From contig NW_027327630.1 of the NCBI RefSeq assembly GCF_047675955.1, forward strand, positions 186,001-250,000: a stretch of 64,000 bases of DNA, read 5' to 3'. The stretch comes from Chlorocebus sabaeus. Its lineage: Eukaryota > Chordata > Mammalia > Primates > Cercopithecidae. A program made the translations under genes and the position numbers. Below are positions 36,492 through 50,320 of this stretch, piece by piece (position 1 is the first letter of the stretch; each line of letters starts with the position of its first letter). The notes under the pieces are model-generated. The model searched no databases. It saw nothing but the letters and a program-made list of their open reading frames with translations, and was not told the DNA's origin.

Positions 36492-38380
36492 AGATGAATT
36501 AACAGAACACAAAGCAGTTGCTCAGAAGGTTTCTTTCAAGTTTTTAACTGAAGATATTTCCTTTTTTGCCATAGCCCTCTATGGGTTCTCAAATATCACT
36601 TTGAAATTTCACAAGAAGGGTCTTAGTGAACGGCTTCTTGAGCGGAAAGCTGTAACTCTGTGAGATGAACTAACAAAACACAAAGCAGTTTCTCAGAAGT
36701 CTTCTTTTCAGTTTTTAACGGAAGATATTTCCTTTTTCACTATAGCTCTCTAAGGGCTTCCAAATATCACTTTGTAAATTCCACAAGAACAGTCTTAGCG
36801 AAAGGCTTCTTGAGGGGAAAGCTGTAACTCTGTGATATGCATTAAGAGAACAAAAAGAAGTTTCTCAGAAAACTTCTTTCCAGTTTTTAACTGAAGATAT
36901 TTCCTTTTTCGTATAGCCCTCTAAGAGCTTCCAAATATCACTTCGCTAATTACCCAAGAACAGTCTTAGCAAAGGGCTTCTTGAGTTAAAACCTGTGACG
37001 CTGTGAGATGAATTAACAGAACACAAAGCAGTTTCTCAGAAAGCATCTTTCCATTTTTTAATTGAAGATATTTCCTTTTTCACCGTAGCCCTCTAAGGGC
37101 TTCCAAATATCACTTTGCAAATTCCACAAGAACACTCTTAGCGAAATACTTCTTGAAAGAAAAGCTGTAACTCTGTGAGATGAATTAACAGAACACAAAA
37201 CAGTTTCTCAGAAAGCTTCTTTTCAGTTTTTATCTTATTATATTTCCTTTTTCACCATAGCCCTCTATGGGCTTCCAAATATCTCTTTGCAAATTCCACA
37301 ACAACAGTCTTAGCGAAAGGATTATGGAGGGGAAAGCTGTAACTCTGTGACATGAATTAACAAAACACAAAGCAGTTTTTCAGAAATCTCTCTTCCAGTT
37401 TTTAACGGAAGATATTTCCTTTTTCACCATAGGCCTCTATGTGCTTCCAAATATCACTTTGCAAATTCCACAAGAAGAGCCTTACAGAAAGGCTTCTTGA
37501 GAGGAAAGCTGTAACTCGGTGAGATGTATTAACAGAAAACACGGCAGTTTCTCAGAAAGTTTCTTTCCAGTTATTAAAGGAAGATATTTTCTTTTTCATC
37601 GTAGCCTTCTATGGGTTTCAAAATATCACTTTGAAAATTTCACAAGAATAGTCCAAGTGAACGGCTTCTTGAGGGGAAAGCTGTAACTCTGTGAGATGAA
37701 TTAACAGAACACAAAGTAGTTTGTCAGAAAGCTTCTTTCAAGTTTCTAACTGAAGATATTTCGTTTTTCACCATAGCCTTCTACTGGCTTCCAAATATCA
37801 CTTAGCAAACTAAACAGTAACAGTATTAGAGAAAGGATTCTGGAGAGGAAATCTGTAACTCCGTGAGATGAATTAACAGAACACAAAGCAGTTTCTCAGA
37901 ATGCTTCTTTTCTGTTTTTATCTTAGGATATTTCCTTTTTCACCATAGTCCTCTAAGGGCTTTTAAATATCACTTTGCAAATTCCACAAGCACAGTCTGA
38001 GTGAACGGCTTCTTCAGGAGAAAGCTGTAACTCTGTGAGATGAATTAACAGAACAAAAAGCAGTTTCTCAGAAAGCTTCTTTCCAGTTTGTAACGAAAGA
38101 TTTTAATTGTTCAACATAGCTCTCTATGGGCTTCAAAATATCACTTTGCAAATTGCCCAAGAACAGTCTTAGCGAAAGGCATCTTGAGGTAAAAGCTGTA
38201 ACTCTGTGAGACGAATTAACAGAACACAAAACAGTTTCTCAGAAAGTTTCTTTTCTGTTTTTATCTTAGGATATTTCCTTTTTCACCATAGCCTTCTAAG
38301 GGCTTCCAAATATCACTTTGCAAATTCCACAAGAAAACTCTTAGCGAAAGGCTTCTCTACGGGACAGCTGTAACTCTGTT
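36492..38380 (-). repeat. 11-monomer HOR unit, copy 3 (1,889 bp)
   Basis: Near-identical to its neighbours. A private substitution is G at 37,999, where the others have T (CACAGTCTGAG against CACAGTCTTAG). Confidence 0.95.
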
Positions 38381-40269
38381 AGATGAATTAACAGAACACA
38401 AAGCAGTTGCTCAGAAGGTTTCTTTCAAGTTTTTAACTGAAGATATTTCCTTTTTTGCCATAGCCCTCTATGGGTTCTCAAATATCACTTTGAAATTTCA
38501 CAAGAAGGGTCTTAGTGAACGGCTTCTTGAGCGGAAAGCTGTAACTCTGTGAGATGAACTAACAAAACACAAAGCAGTTTCTCAGAAGTCTTCTTTTCAG
38601 TTTTTAACGGAAGATATTTCCTTTTTCACTATAGCTCTCTAAGGGCTTCCAAATATCACTTTGTAAATTCCACAAGAACAGTCTTAGCGAAAGGCTTCTT
38701 GAGGGGAAAGCTGTAACTCTGTGATATGCATTAAGAGAACAAAAAGAAGTTTCTCAGAAAACTTCTTTCCAGTTTTTAACTGAAGATATTTCCTTTTTCG
38801 TATAGCCCTCTAAGAGCTTCCAAATATCACTTCGCTAATTACCCAAGAACAGTCTTAGCAAAGGGCTTCTTGAGTTAAAACCTGTGACGCTGTGAGATGA
38901 ATTAACAGAACACAAAGCAGTTTCTCAGAAAGCATCTTTCCATTTTTTAATTGAAGATATTTCCTTTTTCACCGTAGCCCTCTAAGGGCTTCCAAATATC
39001 ACTTTGCAAATTCCACAAGAACACTCTTAGCGAAATACTTCTTGAAAGAAAAGCTGTAACTCTGTGAGATGAATTAACAGAACACAAAACAGTTTCTCAG
39101 AAAGCTTCTTTTCAGTTTTTATCTTATTATATTTCCTTTTTCACCATAGCCCTCTATGGGCTTCCAAATATCTCTTTGCAAATTCCACAACAACAGTCTT
39201 AGCGAAAGGATTATGGAGGGGAAAGCTGTAACTCTGTGACATGAATTAACAAAACACAAAGCAGTTTTTCAGAAATCTCTCTTCCAGTTTTTAACGGAAG
39301 ATATTTCCTTTTTCACCATAGGCCTCTATGTGCTTCCAAATATCACTTTGCAAATTCCACAAGAAGAGCCTTACAGAAAGGCTTCTTGAGAGGAAAGCTG
39401 TAACTCGGTGAGATGTATTAACAGAAAACACGGCAGTTTCTCAGAAAGTTTCTTTCCAGTTATTAAAGGAAGATATTTTCTTTTTCATCGTAGCCTTCTA
39501 TGGGTTTCAAAATATCACTTTGAAAATTTCACAAGAATAGTCCAAGTGAACGGCTTCTTGAGGGGAAAGCTGTAACTCTGTGAGATGAATTAACAGAACA
39601 CAAAGTAGTTTGTCAGAAAGCTTCTTTCAAGTTTCTAACTGAAGATATTTCGTTTTTCACCATAGCCTTCTACTGGCTTCCAAATATCACTTAGCAAACT
39701 AAACAGTAACAGTATTAGAGAAAGGATTCTGGAGAGGAAATCTGTAACTCCGTGAGATGAATTAACAGAACACAAAGCAGTTTCTCAGAATGCTTCTTTT
39801 CTGTTTTTATCTTAGGATATTTCCTTTTTCACCATAGTCCTCTAAGGGCTTTTAAATATCACTTTGCAAATTCCACAAGCACAGTCTTAGTGAACGGCTT
39901 CTTCAGGAGAAAGCTGTAACTCTGTGAGATGAATTAACAGAACAAAAAGCAGTTTCTCAGAAAGCTTCTTTCCAGTTTGTAACGAAAGATTTTAATTGTT
40001 CAACATAGCTCTCTATGGGCTTCAAAATATCACTTTGCAAATTGCCCAAGAACAGTCTTAGCGAAAGGCATCTTGAGGTAAAAGCTGTAACTCTGTGAGA
40101 CGAATTAACAGAACACAAAACAGTTTCTCAGAAAGTTTCTTTTCTGTTTTTATCTTAGGATATTTCCTTTTTCACCATAGCCTTCTAAGGGCTTCCAAAT
40201 ATCACTTTGCAAATTCCACAAGAAAACTCTTAGCGAAAGGCTTCTCTACGGGACAGCTGTAACTCTGTT
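38381..40269 (-). repeat. 11-monomer HOR unit, copy 4 (1,889 bp)
   Basis: Last full unit. After its end at 40,269 only the generic 24 bases 40,270-40,293 still match a unit start, and the sequence then departs (AAAGCTGATTCTC instead of AAAGCAGTTGCTC). The array is thus four whole units with almost no partial unit at either end. Confidence 0.95.
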
Positions 40270-42520
40270 AGATGAATTAACAGAACACAAAGCTGATTCT
40301 CAGAAATCTTCTTTCCAGTTTTTAACGGAAAATATTTTCTTTTTCACCCTAGCCCTCTAGAGTCTTCCAAATATCAGTTTGCAAATTCCACAAGAACAGT
40401 CTTAGCGAAAGGCTTCTTTCAGGGAAAGCTGTAACTCTGTGAGATGAATTAACAGAACACGAAGCAGTTTCTCAGAAAGCTTCTTTCCAGTTTTTAACGG
40501 AAGATATTTCTGTTTTCCCCATATCTCTCTGGGATTCAAAATATCACTTTGAAAATTCCACAAGAACAGTCTTAGCGAAAGGATTCTGGAGGGGAAATCT
40601 GTAACTCTGTGAGATGAATTAACAGAACACAAAGCAGTTTCTCAGAAATCTTCTTTCCAGTTTTTAACGGAAGATATTTCCTTTTTCACCAGAGCCCCCT
40701 ATAGGCTTCCAAATATCACTTTGCAAATTCCACAAGAACAGTCTTAGCGAAAGACTTCTTGAGGGGAAAGCTGTATCTCTGTGAGATGAATTAACAGAAC
40801 ACTAAGCAGTTTCTCAGAAGTCTTCTTTCCAGTTTTTAACGGATGATATTTCCTTTTTCACAGTAGACTTCAATGGGCTTCCAAATATCACTTTGCAAAT
40901 TCCACAAGAACAGTCTTTGAGAAAAGCTTCTTGTGGGAAAATCTGTAACTCTGTGAGATGAATTAACGGAACACAAAGCAGTTTCTCAGAAAACTTCTTT
41001 CCAGTTTTCCACTGAAGATATTTCCTTTTTCACCATAGCCCACTACTGGCTTCCAAATATGACTTTGCAAATTCCACAAGAACAGTCCTAGCGAAAAATT
41101 TCTGGAGGGGAAAGCTGTAACTCGGTGTGACGTATTAACAGAACACATGGCAGTTTCTCAGAATGCTTCTTTTCAGTTTTAAACGGAAGATATTTACTTT
41201 TCAATATAGCCCTCTATGGTCTTCCAAATATCTCTTTGCAAATTACACAAGAACAGCCTTCGTGAACGGCTTCTTGAGGGGAAAGCTGTAACTCTGTGAC
41301 ACGAAATAACAGAACACAAAGCAGATTCTCAGAAAGCTTCTTTTCGGTTTTTATCTTAGGATATGTCCACTTTCACCATAACCATGGATGGGCTTCCAAA
41401 TATCACTTTGCTAATTCCACAAGAACAGTCTTAGCGAAAGGCTTCTTGAGGGGAAAGCTCTAACTCTTTGAGATGAATTAACAGAACAAAAAGCAGTTTC
41501 TCAGAAAGCTTCTTTTCAGTTTTTTTCTTAGGATATTTCCTTTTTCAGAATAGCACCTATGTTCTTCCAAATATCACATTGCAAATTCCACAAGAACAGT
41601 CTTAGCGAAAGGCTTCTTGAGGGGAAACTCTAACTCTTCGATATGAATTAACAGAACACAAAGCAGTTTCTCAGAAAGCTTCTTTTCAGTTTTTAACTGG
41701 AGATATTTCCTTTTTCACCATAGGCCTCTATGGGCATCCAAATATCACTTTGCAAATTCCAAAAGAACAGTCTTAGCGAAAGGTTTCTTGAGGGGAATGC
41801 TGTAACTCTGTGAGTTGAATTAACAGAACACAAAGCAGTTTCTCAGAAAGCTTCTTTTCAGTTTTTATCATAGGATATTTCCTTTTTCACCGTAGCCCTC
41901 TATGGGTTTCAAAATATCACTTTGCAAATTCCACAGGAACAGTCTTAGCAAAAGGCTTCTTTAGGGAAAATCTGTAACTCTGTGAGATGAATTAACAGAA
42001 CACAAATCAGTTTATCAGAAAGCTTCTTTTCAGTTTTTTTCTTACGACATTTCCTTTTTCGCCATAGCCCACTATGGGCTTCCAAATATCACTATGTAAA
42101 TTCCACAAGAACTGTCTGAGCGAAAGGCTTCTTGAGGGGAACGCTGTAACTCTGTGAAATCAATTAACAGAACACAAAGATGTTTTTCAGAAAGCTTCTT
42201 TCCAGTTTTTAACGGAAGATATTTCCTTTTTCTCCATAGCCCTGTAGGGGCTTCTAAATATCACTTTCCAAATTACACAAGAACAGTCTTACCATAAGTC
42301 TTCTGGAGGGGAAAGCTGTAACTCTGTGGGATGAATTAACAGAACACAAAGCAGTTTCTCAGAAAACTTCTTTTCTGTTTTTATCTTAGGATATTTCCTT
42401 TTTCACCATAGCCCTCTATGGGCTTCCAACTATCTCTTTGCAAATTTCTCAAAAACAATCTTAGTGAACGGCTTCTTGAGGGGAAAGCTGTAACTCTGTG
42501 AGATGAACTAACAGAACACA

Positions 42521-42545
42521 AAGCAGATCTTCTAGTGGGCTTCCA
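42521..42545. repeat. Collapsed monomer junction (roughly 55 bp missing)
   Basis: AACACAAAGCAGATCTTCTAG is followed at once by TGGGCTTCCAAATATC. The monomer end, the CCAGTTTTTAACGG segment and the pJ-alpha box are lost. Confidence 0.8.
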
Positions 42546-44179
42546 AATATCATTTTGCAAATTACACAAGAGGAGCCTTAGCTGAAGGCTTCTTGAGTGG
42601 AAAGTTATATCTCTTTGAGATGAATTAACAGAACACATCGCAGTTTCTCAGAAAGCTTCTTTTCAGTTTTTAACGAAAGATATTTCCTTTCTCACCATAG
42701 CCCTCTATGGGTTTCCAAATATCACTTTGCAAATTCCACAAGAACAGTCTTAGCGAAAGGCTTCTTGAGAGGTAAGCTGAAACTCTGTGAGATGAATTAA
42801 CAGAACACAAAGCAGTTTCTCAGAAAGCTTCTTTCCAGTTTTTAACTGAAGATATTTATTTTTTTACCATAGCCCCCTATAGACTTCCAAATATCACTTT
42901 GCAAATCCCACAATAACAGTCTTAGTGAAAGGCTTCTCGAGGGGAAAGCTGTAACTCGGTGAGATATATTAACAGAACACACGGAGGTTTCTCAGAAAGC
43001 TTCTTTCCAGTTTATAACGGAAGATATTTCCTTTTTCAACATAGCCCTCTGTGGGCTTCCAAATATCACTTTGCTAATCACTCAAGAACAGTCTTAGCGA
43101 AGGTCTTCTTGAGAGCAAAGCTGTAACTGTGTGAGATGTATCAATAGAACACACGGCAGTTTCTCAGAAAACTTCTTTCCAGTTTTTAACGGAAGATATT
43201 TTGTTTTTCAACATAGCCCTCTATGGGCTTTCAAATATCACTTTGTAAATTTCACAAGAAGAGCCTTAGCGAAAGGCTTCTTGAGGGGAAAGCTGTAACT
43301 CTGTGAGTTGAATTAACAGACCACACAGCAGTTTCTCAGAAAACTTCTTTTCACTTATTATCTTAAGATATTTCATTTTTCTCCAAAGCCCTCTATGGGC
43401 TTCGAAATATCACTTTGCAAATCCCACAAGAACAGTCTTATCGAAAGGCTTCTTGAAGGGAAAGCTGTAATTCTGTGAGATGAATTATCAGAACACAAAG
43501 CAGTTTCTCAGAAAGCTTCTTTCCAGTTTTTAACTGAAGATATTCCCTTTTTCACCGAAGCCCTCTTGGGGCTTCCAAATATCACTTTGCAAATTCCACA
43601 AAAACAATCTTAGCGAATGACTTCTGTAGGGGAATGCTGTAACTCTGTTAGATAAATTAACAGAACAGAAAGCAGTGTCTCAGAAATCTTCTTCCTAGTT
43701 TTTAACGGAAGATATTTCCTTTTTCTCCATATCCCACTATGGGCTTCCAAATATCACTTTGCAAATTCCACAAAACAGACTTACCGAAAAGCTTCTTGAG
43801 AAGAAAGCTGTAATTCTGTGAGATGAATTACTACAACACAAAGCAGTTTCTCAGTAAGTTTCTTTCCAGGTTTTAACTGAAGATATTTCCTTTTTCATCA
43901 TGGCCCTCTATGGGCTTCCAAATATCACTTTGCAAATTGCACAAGAACAGTCTTAGCGAATGGCTTCTTGAGGGAAAATTTGTAACTCTGTGATACGAAT
44001 TAAGAGAACACAAAGCAGTTCCTCAGAAAGCTTCTTTTCAGTTTTTATCTTAGGATATTTCCTTTTTCACCATAGCTCTCTTTGGGCTTCCAAATATCAT
44101 TTTGCAAATTTCACAAGAACAGTCTAAGCGAAAGGCTTCTGGAGGGGAAAGTTTTAACTCTGTGAGATGAATTAACAGA

Positions 44180-44720
44180 AAACAAAGCAGTTTCTCAGAT
44201 ATCTTCTTTCCAGTTTTTAAAGGAAGATATGTCCTTTTTCACCATAGCCCTCTAAGGGCTACCAAATATCACTTTGTAAATTCCACAAGAACTGTCTTAG
44301 CGAAAGGCTTCTTGAGAAGAAAGCTGTAACTCTGTGAGATGAATTAACAGAACACAAAGCGGTTTCTCAGAAAATTTCCTTCCAGTTTTTAATGGAAGAT
44401 ATGTCCTTTTTCACCATAGCCCTCTATGGGCTTCCAAATATCATTTTGCAAATTCCACAAAAACAGTCTTAGCAAAAGGCTTCTGGAGGGGAATCCTGTA
44501 ACTCTGTGAGATGAATTAACAGAACACAAAGCAGTTTCTCAGAAAGCGACTTACCAGTTTTTAACTGAAGATATTTCCTTTTTCCCCATAGCCCTCTATG
44601 GGCTTCCAAATATCACTTAGAAAATCCCACAAGAACAGTCTTTGCGAAAGGCTTCTTGAGGGGAAAGCTGTAACTCGGTGAGATGTATTTACAGAACACA
44701 CGGCATTTTATCTGAAAGCT
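44180..44720 (-). repeat. Multimer block shared with 56.3-56.8 kb
   Basis: Successive variants recur about 12,089 bp downstream in the same order: GGAAGATATGTCC, then CTTGAGAAGAAAGC, then AGAAAATTTC with TTAATGGAAGATATGTCC, then CTTCTGGAGGGGAA, then CTCGGT with CACACGGCA. This suggests a duplicated multimer of three to four monomers that has since diverged. Confidence 0.65.
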
Positions 44721-47700
44721 TCTTTCCAGTTTTTAACTGAAAATAGTTCCCTTTTCACCATAGCCCTATATGGGCTTCCAATTATCACTTTGCAAATCCC
44801 ACAAAGACACTCTTAATGAAAAGCTTCTTGAGGGAATATCTGTAAGTCTGTGAGATGAATTAAGAGAACACAAAGCAGTTTCTCAGAAAGCTTCTTTCCA
44901 GTTTTTAACTGAAGATATTTCCTTTTTCACCATAGCCCTCTATGGGCTTCCAAATATCACTTTGCAAATCCCACAAAAACAGTCTTAGTGAAAGGCATCT
45001 TGTTGAGAAAGCTGTAACTCTGTGAGATGTATTAACAGAACACATGGTAATTTCACAGAATGCTTCTTTAGAGTTTTAACGGAAGACATTTCCTTTTTCA
45101 CCTTAGCCTTCTATGGGCTTCCCAATATCACTTTGCAAATTCCACAAGAACAGTCTTAACGAAAGGCTTCTTGAAGGGAAAGCTGTAACTATGTGAGATG
45201 AATTAACAGAACACAAAGCAGTTTCTCAGAAAGCTTCTTTCCAGTTTTTAACTGAAGACATTTCCTTTTTCACCATAGCCCTCTAAGGGCTTCCAAATAT
45301 CACTTTGAAAATTCCAAAAGAGAGTCTTATCGAAAGGCTTTTTGAGGGGAAAGCTGTAACTCTGTGAGAAAAATTAAGAGAACACAACGCAGTTTCTCAG
45401 AAAGCTTCTTTCCCGTTTTTAAGTGAAGATATTTCTTTTTCACCGTAACCCTCTATAGGCTTCCAAATATCACTTTGCAAAATCCACAAGAGCAGTCGTA
45501 ACGTAAGTCTTCTTGACAGGAAAGCTGTAGCTCTGTGAGATGAATGATCAGAACACAACGCAGTTTTTCAGAAAGCTTCTTTCCAGTTTTTAACTGAAGA
45601 TAATTCCTTTTTCACCGTAGACCTCTATGGGCTTCCAAATATCACTTTGAATATTCCACAAGAACAGTCTTAGTGAAAGGCTTCTTGAGGGGAAAGCTGT
45701 AACTCTGTGAGATGAATTAACAGAACACAAAGCAGTTTCTCAGAAAGCATCTTTCCAGTTTTTCACGGAAGATATTCCCTTTTTCACCATAGCCCTCTAT
45801 GGGCTTCCAAATATCCCTTTGCAAATTCCACAAGAACAGTCTTATCGAAAGGCTTCTTGAAGGGAAATATGTAACTCTGTGAGTTGAATTAGCAGAACAC
45901 AATGCAGTTTCTCAGAAAGCTTCTTTCCAGATTTAAACGGAAGATATTTCTTTTTTCACCATAGCCCTCTATGGGCTTCAAATATCACTTTGCAACCTCC
46001 ACAAGAACAGTCGTAGCGACAGGCTTCTTGATGGGAAAGCTGTAATTCTGTGAGATGAATTAACGGAACACAAAGCAGTTTCTCAGAAAGCTTCTTTCCC
46101 GTTTTTACCAGAAGATATTTCCTTCTCACCGTAGCCCTCTATGGGCTTCAAATATCACTTTCCAAATTTCACAAGAACAGTCTTAGCAAAAGGCTTTTGA
46201 GGGGAAAGCTGTAACTCTGTGAGATGAATTAAAAGAACACAAAGCCGTTTCTTAGAAAGCTTCTTTCCAGTTTGTAACTGAAGAGATTTCCTTATTCACC
46301 ATAGCCCTCTATGGGCTTCCCAATATTACTTTGCAAATTACACAGGAACAGTCTTAGCGAAAGGCTTCTGAAGGGGAACGCTGTAACTCTGCGAGGTGAA
46401 TTAACAGATCACAAAGCAGTTTCTCAAAAGGCTTCTTTTTAGTTTTTATCTTAGGATATTTCCTTTTTCACCGTAGCCCTCCATGGGCTTCAAAATATCA
46501 CTTTGCAAATTCCACAAGAGCAGTCTTAGCGAAAGGCTTCTTCAGGGGAAAGCTGTAATTCTGTGAGATGAGTTAACAGAACACAAAGCACTTTCTCAAA
46601 AGGTTTCTTTCCAGTTTTTAACTGAAGATATTTCCTTTTTCACCATAGCCCTCTACGGGCTTCCAAATATCACCTTGCAAATTCCACAAGAATAGTCTTA
46701 GCAAAAGGCTGCTTGAGAGGAAAGCTGTAAGTCTGTGAGATGTATTAACAGAACACAAAGCCGTTTCTCAGAAAGCTTCTTTCCAGTTTTTAAAGAAGAG
46801 ACTTCCTTTTTCAACATAGACCTCTAAGGTCTTCCAAATATCACTTTGAAAATTCCTCAAGAGCAGTCTTAGCAAAGGGCTTCTTGAGGGGATAGCTATA
46901 ACTCTGTAAGATGATTTAACAGAACACAAAGCCGTTTCTCTGAAAGCTTCTTTCCCGTTTTTAACGGAAGATATTTCCTTTCTCACCATAGCCCTCTATG
47001 GGCTTCCAAATATCACTTTGCAAATTCCACAAGAACAGTGTTAGCGAAAGGCTTCTTGAGGGGAAAGCTGTAACTCTGTGAGATGAATTAACAGAACACA
47101 ATGCTGTTTCTCAAAAATCTTCTTTCCAGTTTTTAACTGAAGATATTTCCTTTTTCACCATTGCCCTCTAAGGGCTTCCAAATATCACTTTGCAAATTCC
47201 ACAGGAACCGTCTTAGCGTAAGGATTCTTGAGGGGAAAGCTGTAATTCTGTGAGATGAATTAACAGAACAAAAAGGAGTTTCTCAAAAAGCTTCTTACAG
47301 TTTTTATCTTAGGATATTTCCTTTTTCACTACAGCTCTCTAAGGGCCTCCAAATATCAGTTTTTAAATTCCACAAGAGCACTCTTAGCAAAAGGCTTCCA
47401 CAGGGGAAAGCAGTAAATCTGTGAGATGAATTAACTGAACACAAAGCAGTTTCTCAGAAAGCTTCTTTCCAGTTTTTAACTGAAGATACTTGCTTTTTCA
47501 CCATAGCCCTCTATGGGCTTTCAAATATCACTTTGCAAATTCCACACCAACAGTCTTAGCGAAAGTCTTCTTCAGGGGAAAGCTGTAACACTTTGAGATG
47601 AATTAATAGAACACAAAGCCGTTTCTCAGAAAGCTTCTTTCCAGTTTTTAATTGAAGAGATTTCCTTTTAAATCATGGCCCTCCAGGGGCTTCCAAATAT

Positions 47701-48654
47701 CACCTTGCAAATTACACAAGAACAGTCTTAGAGAAAGGATTCTTGATGGGAAAGCTGTAACTATGTGAGATGAATTAACAGAACACAAAGCAGTTTCTCA
47801 GAAAGCTTCTTTCCAGTTTTTACCCGAAGATATTTCCTTTTTCATCATAGCCCTCTGTGGGCTTCAAATATCACTTTGTAAATACCATAAAAAGAGTCTT
47901 AGCGAAAGGCTTCTTGAGGGGATAGCTGCAACTCTGTGAGATGAATTAACGGAACACATAGCCGTTTCTGAGAAAGCTTCTTTCCAGTTTTCAACGGAAG
48001 AGATTTCCTTTTTCACCATAGCCCTCTATGGGCTTCCAAATATCACTTTGCAAATTCCACAAGAACAGTCTTAACGACAGGCTTCTTGAGGGGAAATATA
48101 AAATTCTGTGAGATGAATTAACAGAACACAAAGCAGTTTCTCATAATGTTTCCTTCCACTTTTTAACTAAAGATAATTACTTTTTCAACATAGGCCTCTA
48201 TGGGCATCCAAACATCACTTTGCTAATTCCACAAGAACAGTCCTAGCGAAAGTCTTCTTCAGGGGAAAGCTGTAATTCTGTGAGATGAATTAACAGAACA
48301 CAAAGCAGTTTCTCAAAAAGCTTATTTCCAGTTTTTAACTGAAGATATTTCCTTTTTCACTGTAGCCCTCTTTGGGTTTCCAAATATCACCTTGCAAACT
48401 CCACAAGAATAGTCTTAGCGAAAGGCTTCTTGAGGAGAAAGCTGTAACTCTGTGAGATGAATTAAAGGAACACAAACCCATTTCTCAGAAACCTTCTTTC
48501 CAGTTTTTAATGAAGAGACTTCCTTTTTCACCATAGACCTCTATGGGCTTCCAAATATCACTTTGAAAATTCCACAAGAACAGTGTTAGCGAAAGGCTTC
48601 TTGAGGGGAAAGCTGTAACCCTTTGAGATGAATTAACAGAACACAAAGCCATTT

Positions 48655-48675
48655 CTCAGAAAGCTACAATCTTAG
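48655..48675. repeat. Collapsed monomer junction (about 85 bp missing)
   Basis: TTTCTCAGAAAGCT joins ACAATCTTAGCGAAAGG. The segment from TCTTTCCAG to CCACAAGA, including the pJ-alpha box and dyad, is absent. Confidence 0.85.
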
Positions 48676-50320
48676 CGAAAGGTTTCTTGAGGTGAAAGCA
48701 GTGACTCTGTGAGATGAATTAACAGAACACAAAGCAATTTCTCAGAAAGCTTCTTTCCAGTTTTTAATGGAAGATATTTCCTTTTTCAACATAGCCCAAT
48801 ATGGGCTTCCAAATATCACTTTGCAAACTCCACAAGAACAGACTTAGCGAAAGGATTCTTGAAGGGAAAGCTGTAACTCTGTGAGATGAATTAACAGAAC
48901 ACAAAGCATTTTTTCAGAAAGCTTCTTTCCAGTTTTTAACGGGAGATATTTTCTTTTTCACCACAGCCCTCTATGCGCTTCCAAATATCACTTTGCCAAT
49001 TCCACAAGAACAGTCTTAGCGAAAGGCTTCTTGAGGGGAAAGCTATAACTCTGTGAGATGAATTAACAGAACACAAAGGAGTTTCTCTGAAACCTTCTTT
49101 GCAGTTTTTAACGGAAGATATTTCCTTTTTCACCATATCCCTCTATGGGCTTCCAAATATAACTTTGCAAATTCCACAAGAACAGACTTAGCGAAAGGAT
49201 TCTTGAAGGGAAAGCTGTAACTCTGCGAGATGAATTAACAGAACACAGAGCAGTGTATCATAAAGCTTGTTTCCAGTTTTTAACGAAAGACATTTCCTTC
49301 TTCACCATAGCCCTGTATGGGATTCCAAATATCACTTTGCAAAATCCACAAGAACAGTCTTTGCGACAGGTTTATTGAATGGAAAGCTGTAACTGTTTGA
49401 AACGAATTAACAGAACACAAAGAAGTTTCTAAGAAAGCTTCTTTCCAGATTTTAACTGAAGATATTCCTTTTTCACCATAGCCCTCTATGGGCTTCCAAA
49501 TATCACTTTGCCAATTCCACAAGAACAGTCTTAGCAAAAGGCTTCTTGAGGGGAAAGCTGTAACTCTGTGAGATGAATTAACAGAACACAAAGAGGATTC
49601 TCAGACAGCTTCTTTCCAGTTTTTATCTGAAGATATTTTCTTTTTCACCATTGTAATCTATGGGCTTCCAAATATCACTTTCCAAATTTCACAAGAACAG
49701 CCTTAGCGAAAGGCTTCTTGAAGGGAAAGCTGTAACTCTGTGAGATGAATTAACGGAACACAAAGCAGTTTCTCAGAATTCTTCTTTTCAGTTTTTACCT
49801 TAGATTATTTCCTTTTTCACCATAATCCTCTATGGGCTTCTAAATATAACTTTCCAAATTCCGCAAGAACAGCTTTAGTGAAAGGCTTCTTTAAGGGAAA
49901 GCTGTAACTCTGTGAGATGAAATTACAGAACACAAAGCAGTTTCTCAGAAAGCCTCTTTCCAGTTTTAACGGAAGATATTTCCTTTTTACCATACCCCTC
50001 TATGGGCTTGCAAATATCACTTTCCAAATTCCACAAGAAGAGACTTAGCAAAAGGATTCTTGAGGGGAAAGCTGTAACTCTTTGAGATGAATTAACAGCA
50101 CACAGAGCAGTATCTCAGACAGCTTCTTTCCAGTTTTTAACTGAAGATATTCCCTTTTTCACCGTAACCCTCTATGGGCTTCCAAATATTACTTTGCAAA
50201 TTCCACAGGAACAGCCTTAGCGAAAGGCTTCTTGAAGGGAAAGCTGTAACTCTGCGAGATTAATTAACAGAGCACAAAGCAGTTTCTCAGAAAGCTTCTT
50301 TCCAGTTCTTACTTAAGGTA

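Larger units (their letters stand above)
40294..50320 (-). repeat. Divergent monomeric alpha satellite
   Basis: About 58 monomers, all in the same orientation, with no short HOR period seen. The part from about 45 to 50 kb is richer in the GATGAATTAACAGAACACAAAG and TTTTTAACTGAAG or AACGGAAG forms and has few CACGGCAG-type units. Two collapsed monomers occur (near 42,530 and 48,665). No gene or mobile element was seen. Confidence 0.85.
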
